Below, in pieces: positions 53,378 to 62,069 of a stretch of 64,000 nt of DNA. Each line of letters starts with the position of its first letter. Within the stretch, counting starts at the first letter, position 1. Made by a program: the position numbers and the translations under genes. The DNA lies in NCBI GenBank assembly GCA_002747105.1, contig PDSY01000017.1:1-64000 (forward strand), read 5' to 3'. Below the pieces are notes generated by a model that worked only from the letters and a program-made list of their open reading frames with translations, was not told where the DNA came from and did not search any database. The DNA comes from Flavobacteriales bacterium. GTDB lineage: Bacteria > Bacteroidota > Bacteroidia > Flavobacteriales > Weeksellaceae.

Positions 53378-53404
53378 CTTATCTAGTTATTTAAATTATT
53401 ATTT

Positions 53405-53412
53405 TACTTTTG
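53405..53412 (+). promoter_or_regulatory. -7 promoter box of DUF6056 gene
   Basis: TACTTTTG, perfect, 23 nt before ATG 53436; shows the gene does not begin in the SDR gene. Confidence 0.7.
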
Positions 53413-53419
53413 TAGAAAC

Positions 53420-53427
53420 CAAATATA
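53420..53427 (-). promoter_or_regulatory. -7 promoter box of SDR gene
   Basis: Minus-strand TATATTTG, perfect, 42 nt before ATG 53377; only 7 nt from the opposing DUF6056 -7 box. Confidence 0.6.
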
Positions 53428-53435
53428 AGTTTTTT

Positions 53436-54734
53436 ATGTTAAAAAAAGTGAGTTTTATGGGACTAATTCTATTTTTGGGTTGTCTTTTTTTTATCGCTAT
53501 TTTCAATCGCTTTCAAACAGATGACTATATTTTGGCTTGGATGGTGGAAAAATTTGGACTAATCGGAAGTGTCGCAGAAACTCACACAGAATGGAGCGGA
53601 AGATACTTTTCTTTTACCTTGGCTAAACTCACTTCACTTACTCATCATCAATATAATGTCTATCCTGTACTTTTACCAATGATAAGCATATTACTCTTAT
53701 ACTTAGGTGCTTTTTTATTATTCAGAAATTATTTCCAAAACAGCTTAGCCAAAAGCTCCTCAAAAGCCCTTGTATTCTGTGCATTATACTTTCTTTTAAG
53801 TTTGAATATAGGAGAACATTTGTATTGGAGTGCAGGAGCAAAAATCTATCTCTTTCCTTTTATTTATTTGGTGTTCTTTTTACATTTCTTAACCCTTAAT
53901 AATCGACAAAACCAATGGTATTATCAACTGATGATGTACATCCTTACCTTTATGATTATGGGTTCTAATGAAATTATCGCTATTATTTTTTGTACGGCTC
54001 TATTTTTCATTCAGTATAGCCAAAAAGCTTATCGAAAACTCTTGTTTTTTGGCATCATAATGCTTTGCATCAGTTTTTTAGCACCTGGAAACCTCATCAG
54101 AATGAGCGGAGATAAAAGTATGGCTTTAGGAGAAGACCATAAAAACCCTATCTTAATTTTTGGAGCATTGAATGCTATTTCGTTGGTAAAGGCACTAATA
54201 CTCGTTCCTTTTGCCCATTTGTTTTTTAGCCAAGAACTAAAGAAACTCAACCCAATAAAAGCCCTTTTTCCACTCATCACATTATCAATGGTGGGAATAT
54301 TAAGCGTTTCAGTTTTTGGTATTACAGCACCCAGAACGAGTGACACCTTTCTGATTTTCTATTTCATTAGCCTTGCCTTACTACTATTTAATAGAAAAAA
54401 TATAAGCCATTATGCTAAATTTTCAATCTTTCTTATTCTTTTACCACCGATAAAAATTCCACCTCATCGTAATTTCCTTCAGATTAATTATCATTTTTAT
54501 ACCGCATTATCGGACATCTACCAATATAAAACTCACCTTCAAGGTTTTAAAGATGAAATGAAAGCACGGGAAAATCAGCTCGAAAACTCAAAATCGGAGG
54601 ATATTCTCCTCGAAAAAATCAACAATACTCCTCAAACACTTTATTTCGAGGAAATCCCTGGCGAAAATAATCGCTCGTATATCAATCAGCAATTAGAGAG
54701 GTTTTATCATAAAAAATCGGTTTATACAAAATAA
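53436..54734 (+). CDS. DUF6056-like polytopic membrane protein
   Basis: 432 residues from ATG 53436; a much longer open frame upstream runs antisense to the SDR gene and is rejected. Contains the early periplasmic-side motif NRFQTDDYILAWM, then about ten hydrophobic segments and a soluble end that begins near KIPPHRNFLQINYHFYTAL. Acidic pair after the first helix and overall topology resemble GT-C-type glycosyltransferases and DUF6056. Function unknown. Terminator follows directly. Confidence 0.65.
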   Translation: MLKKVSFMGLILFLGCLFFIAIFNRFQTDDYILAWMVEKFGLIGSVAETHTEWSGRYFSFTLAKLTSLTHHQYNVYPVLLPMISILLLYLGAFLLFRNYFQNSLAKSSSKALVFCALYFLLSLNIGEHLYWSAGAKIYLFPFIYLVFFLHFLTLNNRQNQWYYQLMMYILTFMIMGSNEIIAIIFCTALFFIQYSQKAYRKLLFFGIIMLCISFLAPGNLIRMSGDKSMALGEDHKNPILIFGALNAISLVKALILVPFAHLFFSQELKKLNPIKALFPLITLSMVGILSVSVFGITAPRTSDTFLIFYFISLALLLFNRKNISHYAKFSIFLILLPPIKIPPHRNFLQINYHFYTALSDIYQYKTHLQGFKDEMKARENQLENSKSEDILLEKINNTPQTLYFEEIPGENNRSYINQQLERFYHKKSVYTK

Positions 54735-54753
54735 GGCATTACAATGTAATGCC
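54735..54753. terminator. Terminator between converging genes
   Basis: GGCATTAC / GTAATGCC, 8-bp stem, 3-nt loop, 9 nt before the dihydroorotase stop. Confidence 0.65.
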
Positions 54754-54762
54754 CTATGAATT

Positions 54763-56103
54763 TCATCTATTAAATAATAATCTTTCGCCTTTTCTTTCTT
54801 CGGAAAACTGACCATTTTCATACGCCAAATGACCATTCACAAAAGTATGGGTAACCTGACTATGGAATGTCATTCCCTCCAAAGGACTCCAACCACAATG
54901 GTAAAGAACATTACTCTTTTCTACCGTCCATTCCGAATTTAAATCTACCAAAACCAAATCCGCCTTATAACCCTCCTTCACAAATCCTCGTTTTTCGATT
55001 TCAAATAAAATGGCTGGATTATGACACATTTTCTCTACAATTTTTTCCAACGAAATTTTACCTTTTCGGTAATTTTCCAACATCACCACCAAAGAATGCT
55101 GAACCAATGGTGCTCCAGATGGACATTTTGTATATGGATTATCTTTTTCCTCCAAAGTATGTGGAGCGTGGTCGGTTGCGATAACATCTATCCTATCGTC
55201 CAAGAGTGCTTTCCAAAGTCCATCTTTGTCGTTTTGTGTTTTCACGGCAGGATTCCACTTGATAAATTTCCCTCTCGTTTCGTAATCTTCGTTGGTAAAA
55301 GTCAAATGATGCACACAAACTTCTGCCGTTATTTTTTTATCTTTTAACGGAATATCATTTCGGAACAATTCGGTTTCCTTCGCCGTCGAAAGGTGATAAA
55401 TATGTAGCCTTGCCCCTGTTTTTTTCGCCAATGCTATCGCCTTGGAAGAAGATAAATAACAAGCTTCTTCACTTCTAATCAAATGATGATACTTCACAGG
55501 AATATCGTCGCCGTATTTCGCTTTATATTCTTCGGTGTTGTTTCTAATCGTCGTTTCATCTTCGCAATGCACACAAATAGGCATCTTTACCTTTGAAAAA
55601 ATATTTTCTAAGACCTCTGGATTATCCACCAACATATTCCCCGTCGAAGAACCTAAAAACAACTTCACGGCGGCTACATTTTGAGGATTGGTTTTTAAAA
55701 CCTCCTCCAAATTATCATTCGTTCCTCCCATTGAGAAAGAATAATTAGCATAAGCAACGCCTTTTGCCAACTGATATTTATCCTCTAATAATTCTTGAGT
55801 AACCGCATTAGGAACGGTATTGGGTTGTTCTATAAAACTGGTTGTTCCTCCTGCAATGGCAGACTTGGACTCAGTTTCGATATTTCCTTTGTGCGTTAGC
55901 CCCGGTTCACGAAAATGCACTTGATCATCAATTACCCCTGGCAAAAGATATTTCCCTTCGGCATCAATGGTTTTATCAGTTTCTTCGTTGATATTTTCTG
56001 CGATTTTTACAATGCTATCATTTTCGATTAAAACATCGCCTTTGAAGATTTTATTTTCATTGACGATTTGTGCATTTTTAATAAGTATTCTTGTTGGTTT
56101 CAT
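54763..56103 (-). CDS. pyrC: Dihydroorotase (PyrC, class I type)
   Basis: Cyclises carbamoyl-aspartate to dihydroorotate in pyrimidine synthesis. About 446 residues. Amidohydrolase fold: LLPGVIDDQVHFREPGLTHKGNIETES, VHCEDETTI, and IATDHAPHTLEEKDNPY. The first metal His of the usual H-x-H is Gln here (DDQVH), as in other Bacteroidota copies I recall; activity therefore rests on family, not on motif completeness. ATG 56103 (MKPTRIL) or 56127 are both possible. Confidence 0.82.
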   Translation of the reverse strand: MKPTRILIKNAQIVNENKIFKGDVLIENDSIVKIAENINEETDKTIDAEGKYLLPGVIDDQVHFREPGLTHKGNIETESKSAIAGGTTSFIEQPNTVPNAVTQELLEDKYQLAKGVAYANYSFSMGGTNDNLEEVLKTNPQNVAAVKLFLGSSTGNMLVDNPEVLENIFSKVKMPICVHCEDETTIRNNTEEYKAKYGDDIPVKYHHLIRSEEACYLSSSKAIALAKKTGARLHIYHLSTAKETELFRNDIPLKDKKITAEVCVHHLTFTNEDYETRGKFIKWNPAVKTQNDKDGLWKALLDDRIDVIATDHAPHTLEEKDNPYTKCPSGAPLVQHSLVVMLENYRKGKISLEKIVEKMCHNPAILFEIEKRGFVKEGYKADLVLVDLNSEWTVEKSNVLYHCGWSPLEGMTFHSQVTHTFVNGHLAYENGQFSEERKGERLLFNR

Positions 56104-56216
56104 TGGACTCATTTTTATTATTTTCATCAGTCAAATGAGACCTTTAACACTAAAAATAATGATTTCAAATGTATTTATAATTATTTTTAATATCTCGGTT
56201 TCATTGGACTAATTTT
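56096..56216 (-). repeat. Short duplicated start region of dihydroorotase
   Basis: GGTTTCATTGGACT(c/a)ATTTT occurs at 56096-56115 and again at 56197-56216 (19 of 20 bases). The second copy reads MKPRY then stop on the minus strand, so it is a duplicated fragment of the start codon region. Confidence 0.6.
56166..56173 (-). promoter_or_regulatory. -7 promoter box of dihydroorotase gene
   Basis: Minus-strand TACATTTG, perfect, 62 nt before ATG 56103. Confidence 0.55.
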
Positions 56217-56331
56217 CCATTCTGTAAAGTTAAGGAATTTTGTTAAATATTAACGGACTAAAAGGTGGAATTTTCTCATGTGCATTAATAAAAAATTTTT
56301 GAACTTTTCGAGTTTAATGTTTATTTTTGTG

Positions 56332-56339
56332 ATTATTAA
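56332..56339 (+). promoter_or_regulatory. -7 promoter box of OYE gene
   Basis: TATTTTTG, perfect, 12 nt before ATG 56352. Confidence 0.6.
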
Positions 56340-56351
56340 ATTGTTAAAACC

Positions 56352-57380
56352 ATGCTTTATACGCCGATTCAATTCAGAAATATAGAACTCGCTAACCGTT
56401 GGGTAATGTCGCCAATGTGCCTATTCTCCGCCGAAAAAGGAGTTCCTAACGATTTTCATTTTGTTCATTATACGAGTAGAGCAATGGGTGGAATAGGCTT
56501 AATCATGATAGAATCCACAGGCATTGAACCGATTGGAAGGATTACCAATCAGTGTACGGGCATTTGGAACGATGAGCAAATTCGAGGTTTCAAAAAAATC
56601 AATGATTTTATTCACCAAAATACAGCATCCAAAACGGGAATACAGTTGGGACACGCAGGGAGAAAATCGCTTACCGATGGTAAGATTATCGCTCCCTCTC
56701 CTATTCCTTACCAAAAAGATGATAAAGTTCCTCATGAACTGAGCATTAAAGAAATAAAAGAGCGAATTAACCTTTTCGTTCAAGCGACTAAGAAAGCCAT
56801 TGAAGCAGGTTTTGACATTATTGAAATTCATTCGGCTCATGGTTATTTAGTTCATCAATTTTTATCCCCAATCTCCAACACTCGAACCGATGAATATGGT
56901 GGAAGTTTTGAAAACAGGATTCGTTTTTTAGTAGAAATTGTAGAAAAAGTGAATGAAGTTTTAGATGAAAACCATCCTTTATTTGTGAGAATTTCAGGCA
57001 CAGAATATGCTGACGAGCTAAATGGCTGGAATTTGGAAGACAGTATTCGTTTAGCCAAAGCTTTAAAAGAGAAAAAAGTTGATTTAATAGATGTTTCCAC
57101 AGGAGGAAATTACGACAAAGCGAAAATCAGTTTATTTGATCATTATCAAGTGCCTTTTGCATCGGCGATTAAAAAGGAAGCGAAAATAAAAACAGGCGCC
57201 GTTGGTTTAATTAAAACACCCCAACAGGCCAATGAAATCCTACAAAACAAAGATGCAGATTTAATTTTCATCGGTAGAGCATTACTCAGAAATCCCTATC
57301 TCGCACTACAAGGAGCCATCGAAATGAATGAAAAATGCACCTATCCAAAACAATATAAAAAGGCATTTTCTTCAATATAA
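56352..57380 (+). CDS. Old yellow enzyme family NADH:flavin oxidoreductase
   Basis: 342 residues, FMN TIM barrel of the YqjM/NamA subgroup: MSPMCLFSAEKGVPNDFHFVHY, GIQLGHAGRKSL, EIHSAHGYLVHQFLSPISNTRTDEYGGSFENR, and GAVGLIKTPQQANEIL with IFIGRALLRNPY. The HSAH...GGSFENR signature binds FMN and substrate. Probably reduces alpha,beta-unsaturated carbonyls; natural substrate unknown. Confidence 0.9.
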   Translation: MLYTPIQFRNIELANRWVMSPMCLFSAEKGVPNDFHFVHYTSRAMGGIGLIMIESTGIEPIGRITNQCTGIWNDEQIRGFKKINDFIHQNTASKTGIQLGHAGRKSLTDGKIIAPSPIPYQKDDKVPHELSIKEIKERINLFVQATKKAIEAGFDIIEIHSAHGYLVHQFLSPISNTRTDEYGGSFENRIRFLVEIVEKVNEVLDENHPLFVRISGTEYADELNGWNLEDSIRLAKALKEKKVDLIDVSTGGNYDKAKISLFDHYQVPFASAIKKEAKIKTGAVGLIKTPQQANEILQNKDADLIFIGRALLRNPYLALQGAIEMNEKCTYPKQYKKAFSSI

Positions 57381-57419
57381 AATAGATACCAATCTAACAA
57401 GTTTAAACCAAAAATAAGT

Positions 57420-57427
57420 TATCTTTG
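57420..57427 (+). promoter_or_regulatory. -7 promoter box of rfbC
   Basis: TATCTTTG, perfect, 32 nt before ATG 57460. Confidence 0.65.
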
Positions 57428-57459
57428 CCAAAGATGTTATCCAAAAAAACACGACAATA

Positions 57460-58008
57460 ATGAAAATCATCGAAACTCCACTGAAAGATTGTTATATTAT
57501 AGAACCCCATATTTTTGAAGACGAGAGAGGTTATTTTTACGAAAAATTCAATGAAAAACAATTTGAAGAAGCCACAGGAATGAACGGACATTTTGTTCAA
57601 GATAATATTTCTAAATCTTCTTATGGTGTTCTGCGTGGCATCCATCTACAAAAGGGTGAACACGCTCAGGCAAAGCTCGTTTCTTGTTTGGAAGGTAAAG
57701 TTTGGGATATTGCGGTGGATTTAAGAGCAGACTCTCCTACTTTTGGGCAATGGTTCGGTGTGGAATTAACACCAGAAAACAAATACCAACTCTATGTTCC
57801 AAGAGGTTTTGGACATGGCTTTGCTGTACTTTCGGAAACGGCCATTTTCGCTTATAAATGCGATAATTTTTATCATAAAGCCTCCGAAAGTGGTGTTATT
57901 TGGAATGATAAAGACCTTAATATCGATTGGAAACTTCCTGAAAATAAAATTATTTTATCGGAAAAGGATAAAATTCAGCCGAGTTTTTCTTCAAAGGCAT
58001 TTCTATAA
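57460..58008 (+). CDS. rfbC: dTDP-4-dehydrorhamnose 3,5-epimerase
   Basis: 182 residues, cupin-type epimerase of dTDP-rhamnose synthesis. Catalytic His is in VLRGIHLQKGEHAQAKLVSC (H62), with GKVWDIAVDLRADSPTFGQWFGVEL and YVPRGFGHGFAVLSE following. Full length. Other rfb genes (rfbA, B, D) are not nearby. Followed 24 nt later by the broken antiporter gene. Confidence 0.93.
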   Translation: MKIIETPLKDCYIIEPHIFEDERGYFYEKFNEKQFEEATGMNGHFVQDNISKSSYGVLRGIHLQKGEHAQAKLVSCLEGKVWDIAVDLRADSPTFGQWFGVELTPENKYQLYVPRGFGHGFAVLSETAIFAYKCDNFYHKASESGVIWNDKDLNIDWKLPENKIILSEKDKIQPSFSSKAFL

Positions 58009-58020
58009 AATAAAAACGCT

Positions 58021-58028
58021 TATATTTG
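58021..58028 (+). promoter_or_regulatory. -7 promoter box of antiporter gene
   Basis: TATATTTG, perfect, 4 nt before ATG 58033: leaderless arrangement. Confidence 0.6.
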
Positions 58029-58032
58029 CGGT

Positions 58033-59143
58033 ATGGTTGCAACAGTTATCATTAGTATTTGTGTATTACTTTTAGTGTCGTATTTTTTTGATATTACGAC
58101 GAGTTTTACAAAAATCCCATCAGTAATTTTATTATTGGTTGTGGGTTGGTTAGTAAATCAAATCAGTGGGTTACTTGAATTTGACATTCCTAATTTGTCA
58201 GGTATTTTGCCGTTTTTAGGAACCATAGGATTGATTTTAATCGTCCTCGAAGGAGCGTTGGATTTGGAACTGAATAAAAGTAAAATGGGAGTGATTAGTA
58301 AAACTTCTATTTTGGCCTTATTGCCTTTGGTACTGATGGCGGTTGGTTTTGCTATTTTCCTTCATTATGAGTGGGATGTAGATATTAAAACGGGACTCAT
58401 CAATATGGTGCCTTTTGCGGTGATTAGTAGTGCCATTGCTATTCCAAGTACGATTAATTTATCCTCTAAACAAAGAGAGTTTATCACTTATGAAAGTAGC
58501 TTTTCCGATATTTTTGGGGTAATGTTTTTTAATTTTGTTTCTTTTGGAACAGTGATTACTTGGGGGACTGCACTTACTTTCAATCTATGAAATCGCTAAG
58601 GTGTATCATTTACCTTCACTGATTTTCATTCTATTTTTTGGACTGATTTTAGGGAATATAGACGAATTAAAACACATTAAGTTATTCCGTAATTTGACTT
58701 TTGATAAACTCAATAAAGAAGTTCATCTCTTTAAAGATGTAGTGATAGAGGCGACTTTTATTGTAAGATCTTTATTCTTCTTGGTATTTGGTTTTGTAAT
58801 GGACACGGAACAGATTTTCAATTTAGATTATTTGGTTTGGTCAGTTTCTTTTGTAATAGCAATTTACGCACTTCGATTTTTAATGTTGAAAATCATGAAA
58901 GTAAAAACCAAATCTTTCTTTTATATCGCTCCGAGAGGATTGGTAACCGTGCTTTTATTTTTATCTATCGCTGATGAACAAAAGTTTTCAGAGTTTAATG
59001 AAACGATTGTCTTACAGGTTATTTTAATCACCACTTTGATTATGATGTTTGGATTAATGTTCTCCAAAAAAGAGCAGGAAAAGGAGAAAGAAGAAAATCC
59101 TATTTTAGAACCTGAAATTGAGGAAATAAATATTAGCGAGTAA
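58033..59143 (+). pseudogene. Cation:proton antiporter (CPA-type), broken by internal deletion
   Basis: First part 58033-58590 holds helices (DIPNLSGILPFLGTIGLILI, VISSAIAIPSTINLS, SFSDIFGVMFFNF) and ends in TGA; second part 58601-59143 resumes in another frame with YEIAKVYHLPSLIFILFFGL, APRGLVTVLLF. Family members carry roughly 40-60 additional residues (a helix pair) between these parts. A deletion of about 120-180 bp plus frame shift explains both. Each half could still be translated, but a working antiporter is unlikely. Confidence 0.8.
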
Positions 59144-59145
59144 AA

Positions 59146-59958
59146 ATGAGACGATTATTAGCATTGATTTTCGCCTTATGTTCAGTTTTGATTTTTTCTC
59201 AAACGAAAGAGGAAAAATTGAATGAAATTTTCAGTCTTGATGCACAAGTTAATGGCTACCAATCTTTTTTTGATATGAAGACTAAATCTTTTATATCAAA
59301 ATTAGACAAGAAGGACAGTTTGGAAATGATTAAGATAAAACAAAAGTATTATTCCAAAAAAGCCCTAACTAAAAAACTCATCTCTATTTATTCTCAAAAA
59401 TTTACTAATCAAGAAATCGATGAAATTTATTCTTTTTACACCTCTCCACTAGGGAAGAAAATGTTGAATACTTTGCCATTGATAATGCAAGAAATGCAAA
59501 ATGAGTATGCAGGAATAGATTTGAAAATTAAAAAAATAGTAAAGAAATATCAAGATAATCAAGAAGATAAAAGAGAGAAACCTATTCCTATCGATAGAGA
59601 GGACGGCTTTTATAATACTTTAAATTCTCATAGCACCGATAATACATTAAAAGATTTAAGGTTATCTAAAAAACTAGCTGTTAGCATCAATGAAATTAAA
59701 CACATTAAAAGAATGGAAAATGGTTTAGGAAGTCCTGTTATTGACATTCTATTAACAGAATCTGGTGCCAAAAAATTTAAAAAACTCACCGAAAACAATA
59801 TGGGTAAATCGATTGCTATTGTTATGAATGGTTATATTATTTCCGCACCAAAAGTCAATGAAGTGATCCCTAATGGTCGGATTCAAATAAGTGGTAACTT
59901 TTCCGAAGAAGAAGTTCAGCAAATCATCAATAAAGTGAATAAGCAGAGATTAAAATAA
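59146..59958 (+). CDS. Exported protein with DUF2059 and SecD P1 head domains
   Basis: 270 residues. Signal MRRLLALIFALCSVLIFSQ. Residues about 65-140 look like DUF2059 (SIYSQKFTNQEIDEIYSFYTSPLGKKMLNTLP). Residues about 160-265 look like the periplasmic P1 head domain of SecD (GSPVIDILLTESGAKKFKKLTENNMGKSIAIVMNGYIISAPKVNEVI, then ISGNFSEEEVQQIINK). The combination is uncommon. Function unknown. Starts 2 nt after the antiporter stop. Confidence 0.75.
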   Translation: MRRLLALIFALCSVLIFSQTKEEKLNEIFSLDAQVNGYQSFFDMKTKSFISKLDKKDSLEMIKIKQKYYSKKALTKKLISIYSQKFTNQEIDEIYSFYTSPLGKKMLNTLPLIMQEMQNEYAGIDLKIKKIVKKYQDNQEDKREKPIPIDREDGFYNTLNSHSTDNTLKDLRLSKKLAVSINEIKHIKRMENGLGSPVIDILLTESGAKKFKKLTENNMGKSIAIVMNGYIISAPKVNEVIPNGRIQISGNFSEEEVQQIINKVNKQRLK

Positions 59959-60468
59959 ATGCAACAACTTCATCACGCTAATACGCAAAATAACGAAAGA
60001 AAATTTCCGATAACACTCGTTTGTGATGCCATTCGTACGCCACAAAATATCGGAATGATTTTCAGGATTGCAGAGAGTTTTGGGGTTTCCAAGATTTACT
60101 TCCACGAATCTTCGCCATCCGTTGATAATAAAACGGTCAAAAAGGTAGCAAGAAGCACCATTCGTGAAGTGAAATCAGAAACTTACTCGGATTTTAAAGC
60201 CTTAATTGGTCAACTCAAAAAAGAAAATACTATTATCGGCATCGAACTCACTGATGAAAGCATCAATCTCCCTGATTTTAATTTTACACAATATCAAAAT
60301 ATCGTTTTAGTATTAGGTAGCGAACGCCACGGCATAGCAGAAACCTCCATTTTAGACCACTGCGTACAAATCGAAATGTATGGCAAAAACTCCAGCATGA
60401 ATGTCGCCAATAGTTTGGCTATTACACTCTATGAAGTCACCCAACAGATTCTCAACTTAAGAAGTTAA
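59959..60468 (+). CDS. SpoU/TrmH-type RNA 2'-O-methyltransferase
   Basis: 169 residues, single SPOUT knot domain with no N-terminal extension. CDAIRTPQNIGMIFRIAESFG, VLVLGSERHGIAETSILDHC, then QIEMYGKNSSMNVANSLAITLYE, the SAM-binding trefoil signature. Acts on tRNA or rRNA; target position not predictable. Contiguous with the DUF2059 gene. Confidence 0.88.
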   Translation: MQQLHHANTQNNERKFPITLVCDAIRTPQNIGMIFRIAESFGVSKIYFHESSPSVDNKTVKKVARSTIREVKSETYSDFKALIGQLKKENTIIGIELTDESINLPDFNFTQYQNIVLVLGSERHGIAETSILDHCVQIEMYGKNSSMNVANSLAITLYEVTQQILNLRS

Positions 60469-60545
60469 ACCTTCAAAAGTTACGCATCATCTTTGGAGTT
60501 ATTTTTTAGTGAAGCTCAATTGACCTCGAAAACAAAAAAAACTGT

Positions 60546-62048
60546 TTAATTTTTATTTACCAAAATATTAGGGAAATAGATATCGGATAGATTCTCGAAC
60601 TCATCTCCACGCATAAACATAGAAGCATCTATATCATCGTAAGATGCTCTACCTGCGGCAGCAATAAGTTCGTTACAATTATGTAAAGTATTTTTATGGA
60701 AATGATAAACCCTTTCCGTTTTATCATCTACATCTAAACCTTTGATGAGTTTTTTATCCTGTGTTGCTACTCCCGTAGGACAAGCGTTATTATTACATCT
60801 CAATGCTTGAATACAACCCAAAGAGAACATAAATCCTCTCGCATTATTACATAAATCTGCACCCATGGCAATGGCTCTCAAAATATCCAAAGCCGTAAGC
60901 ACTTTTCCACTGGCAATAATTCTTATTTTATCTCTTACGCCATATTCTTTCAAAGTGGTATTCACGAAAATCAAAGCGGGTTCAAGAGGCATTCCTACCC
61001 CATCAGAAAACTCTGGCGGAGCCGCTCCTGTTCCTCCTTCGGCTCCATCTACTGTAATAAAATCAGGATAAATATTCATTTCATTCATCTTCTGACAAAC
61101 CTCTTTGAACTCCTCAGTATCCCCAATACATAGCTTAAATCCAACAGGCTTTCCATTAGATAACTCCCTTAGTTGCTGAATAAACTTCAACAAGCCCTCA
61201 GCGTCAGAAAATGCAGAATGAGAAGGTGGCGACAATACAGTAATACCTGGTTTTACATGTCTAATTTTTGCAATTTCTTCGGTATTTTTAATTCCAGGAA
61301 GCACACCTCCATGTCCAGGTTTTGCCCCTTGAGAAAGTTTTAATTCTATCATTTTAACCACAGGAAGATTGGCATATTTTTCAAATAATTCAGGGTTGAA
61401 ATTTCCTTCATCATCTCGACAACCGAAATAACCTGTTCCCACTTGCCAACACAAATCTCCTCCCTGCTGGTGATAAGGAGAAACTCCTCCCTCTCCTGTA
61501 TTATGATAAAAATTTCCTTTTTTAGCTCCTCTGTTTAGAGCAATCTGAGCCCTATCACTTAACGAACCGAAACTCATTGCTGAGATATTAAACCTTGATG
61601 CACTATAAGGCTGAGAACATTGTTCGTTTCCGACCATTACTCTTGGTAATTCGTGGCTTGGTTTTTTAGCATAAATAGAGTGCTTTATCCCTTCGTATTT
61701 TCGATGGTTAATTTCTAATTGTGTACCAAAAGCTACGGTATCACTTACATTTTTAGCTCTTCTATACGCCGCTGATCTTTGGTTCCTTGGAAAAGGTTTC
61801 CCATCGGTTTCTCTTTCGATAAAATACTGTTGCATCTCAGGAGAAATACTCTCGAAAAAATACCTAAAATAACCTAATACAGGGAAGTTTCTTAAAATCG
61901 CATGTTTGGTTTGGATTGCATTGTAAATACCAATGATATAGATAATTGTAAGCACAATTGAAATCGTATAGTGCATATTGAAAAATAGTGTCAAACTCCA
62001 TGCACCCAATAAGACAATGGCTCCAAATACTAAAAATTGTTTTCTCAT
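60546..62048 (-). CDS. FMN-binding glutamate synthase-like membrane protein
   Basis: 500 residues. Two N-terminal helices (LVFGAIVLLGAWSLTLFF; SIVLTIIYIIGIYN), then the GltB central/FMN domain: FNISAMSFGSLSDRAQIALNRGAKKG, NTGEGGVSPYHQQGGDLCWQVGTGYFG, PVVKMIELKLSQGAKPGHGG and FITVDGAEGGTGAAPPEFSDGVGMPL, and NNNACPTGVATQD with the 3Fe-4S cysteine pattern. Lacks the amidotransferase domain. Electron donor unknown. Confidence 0.88.
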   Translation of the reverse strand: MRKQFLVFGAIVLLGAWSLTLFFNMHYTISIVLTIIYIIGIYNAIQTKHAILRNFPVLGYFRYFFESISPEMQQYFIERETDGKPFPRNQRSAAYRRAKNVSDTVAFGTQLEINHRKYEGIKHSIYAKKPSHELPRVMVGNEQCSQPYSASRFNISAMSFGSLSDRAQIALNRGAKKGNFYHNTGEGGVSPYHQQGGDLCWQVGTGYFGCRDDEGNFNPELFEKYANLPVVKMIELKLSQGAKPGHGGVLPGIKNTEEIAKIRHVKPGITVLSPPSHSAFSDAEGLLKFIQQLRELSNGKPVGFKLCIGDTEEFKEVCQKMNEMNIYPDFITVDGAEGGTGAAPPEFSDGVGMPLEPALIFVNTTLKEYGVRDKIRIIASGKVLTALDILRAIAMGADLCNNARGFMFSLGCIQALRCNNNACPTGVATQDKKLIKGLDVDDKTERVYHFHKNTLHNCNELIAAAGRASYDDIDASMFMRGDEFENLSDIYFPNILVNKN

Positions 62049-62069
62049 AATTATAATTTTGTGTTTTAT

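Noticed and set aside
52926-53435. N-terminal extension of the DUF6056 open frame, on the strand opposite the SDR gene
   Set aside because: Antisense to a clear SDR gene, and a perfect promoter box lies at 53405-53412 followed by ATG 53436 and a normal membrane N-terminus.
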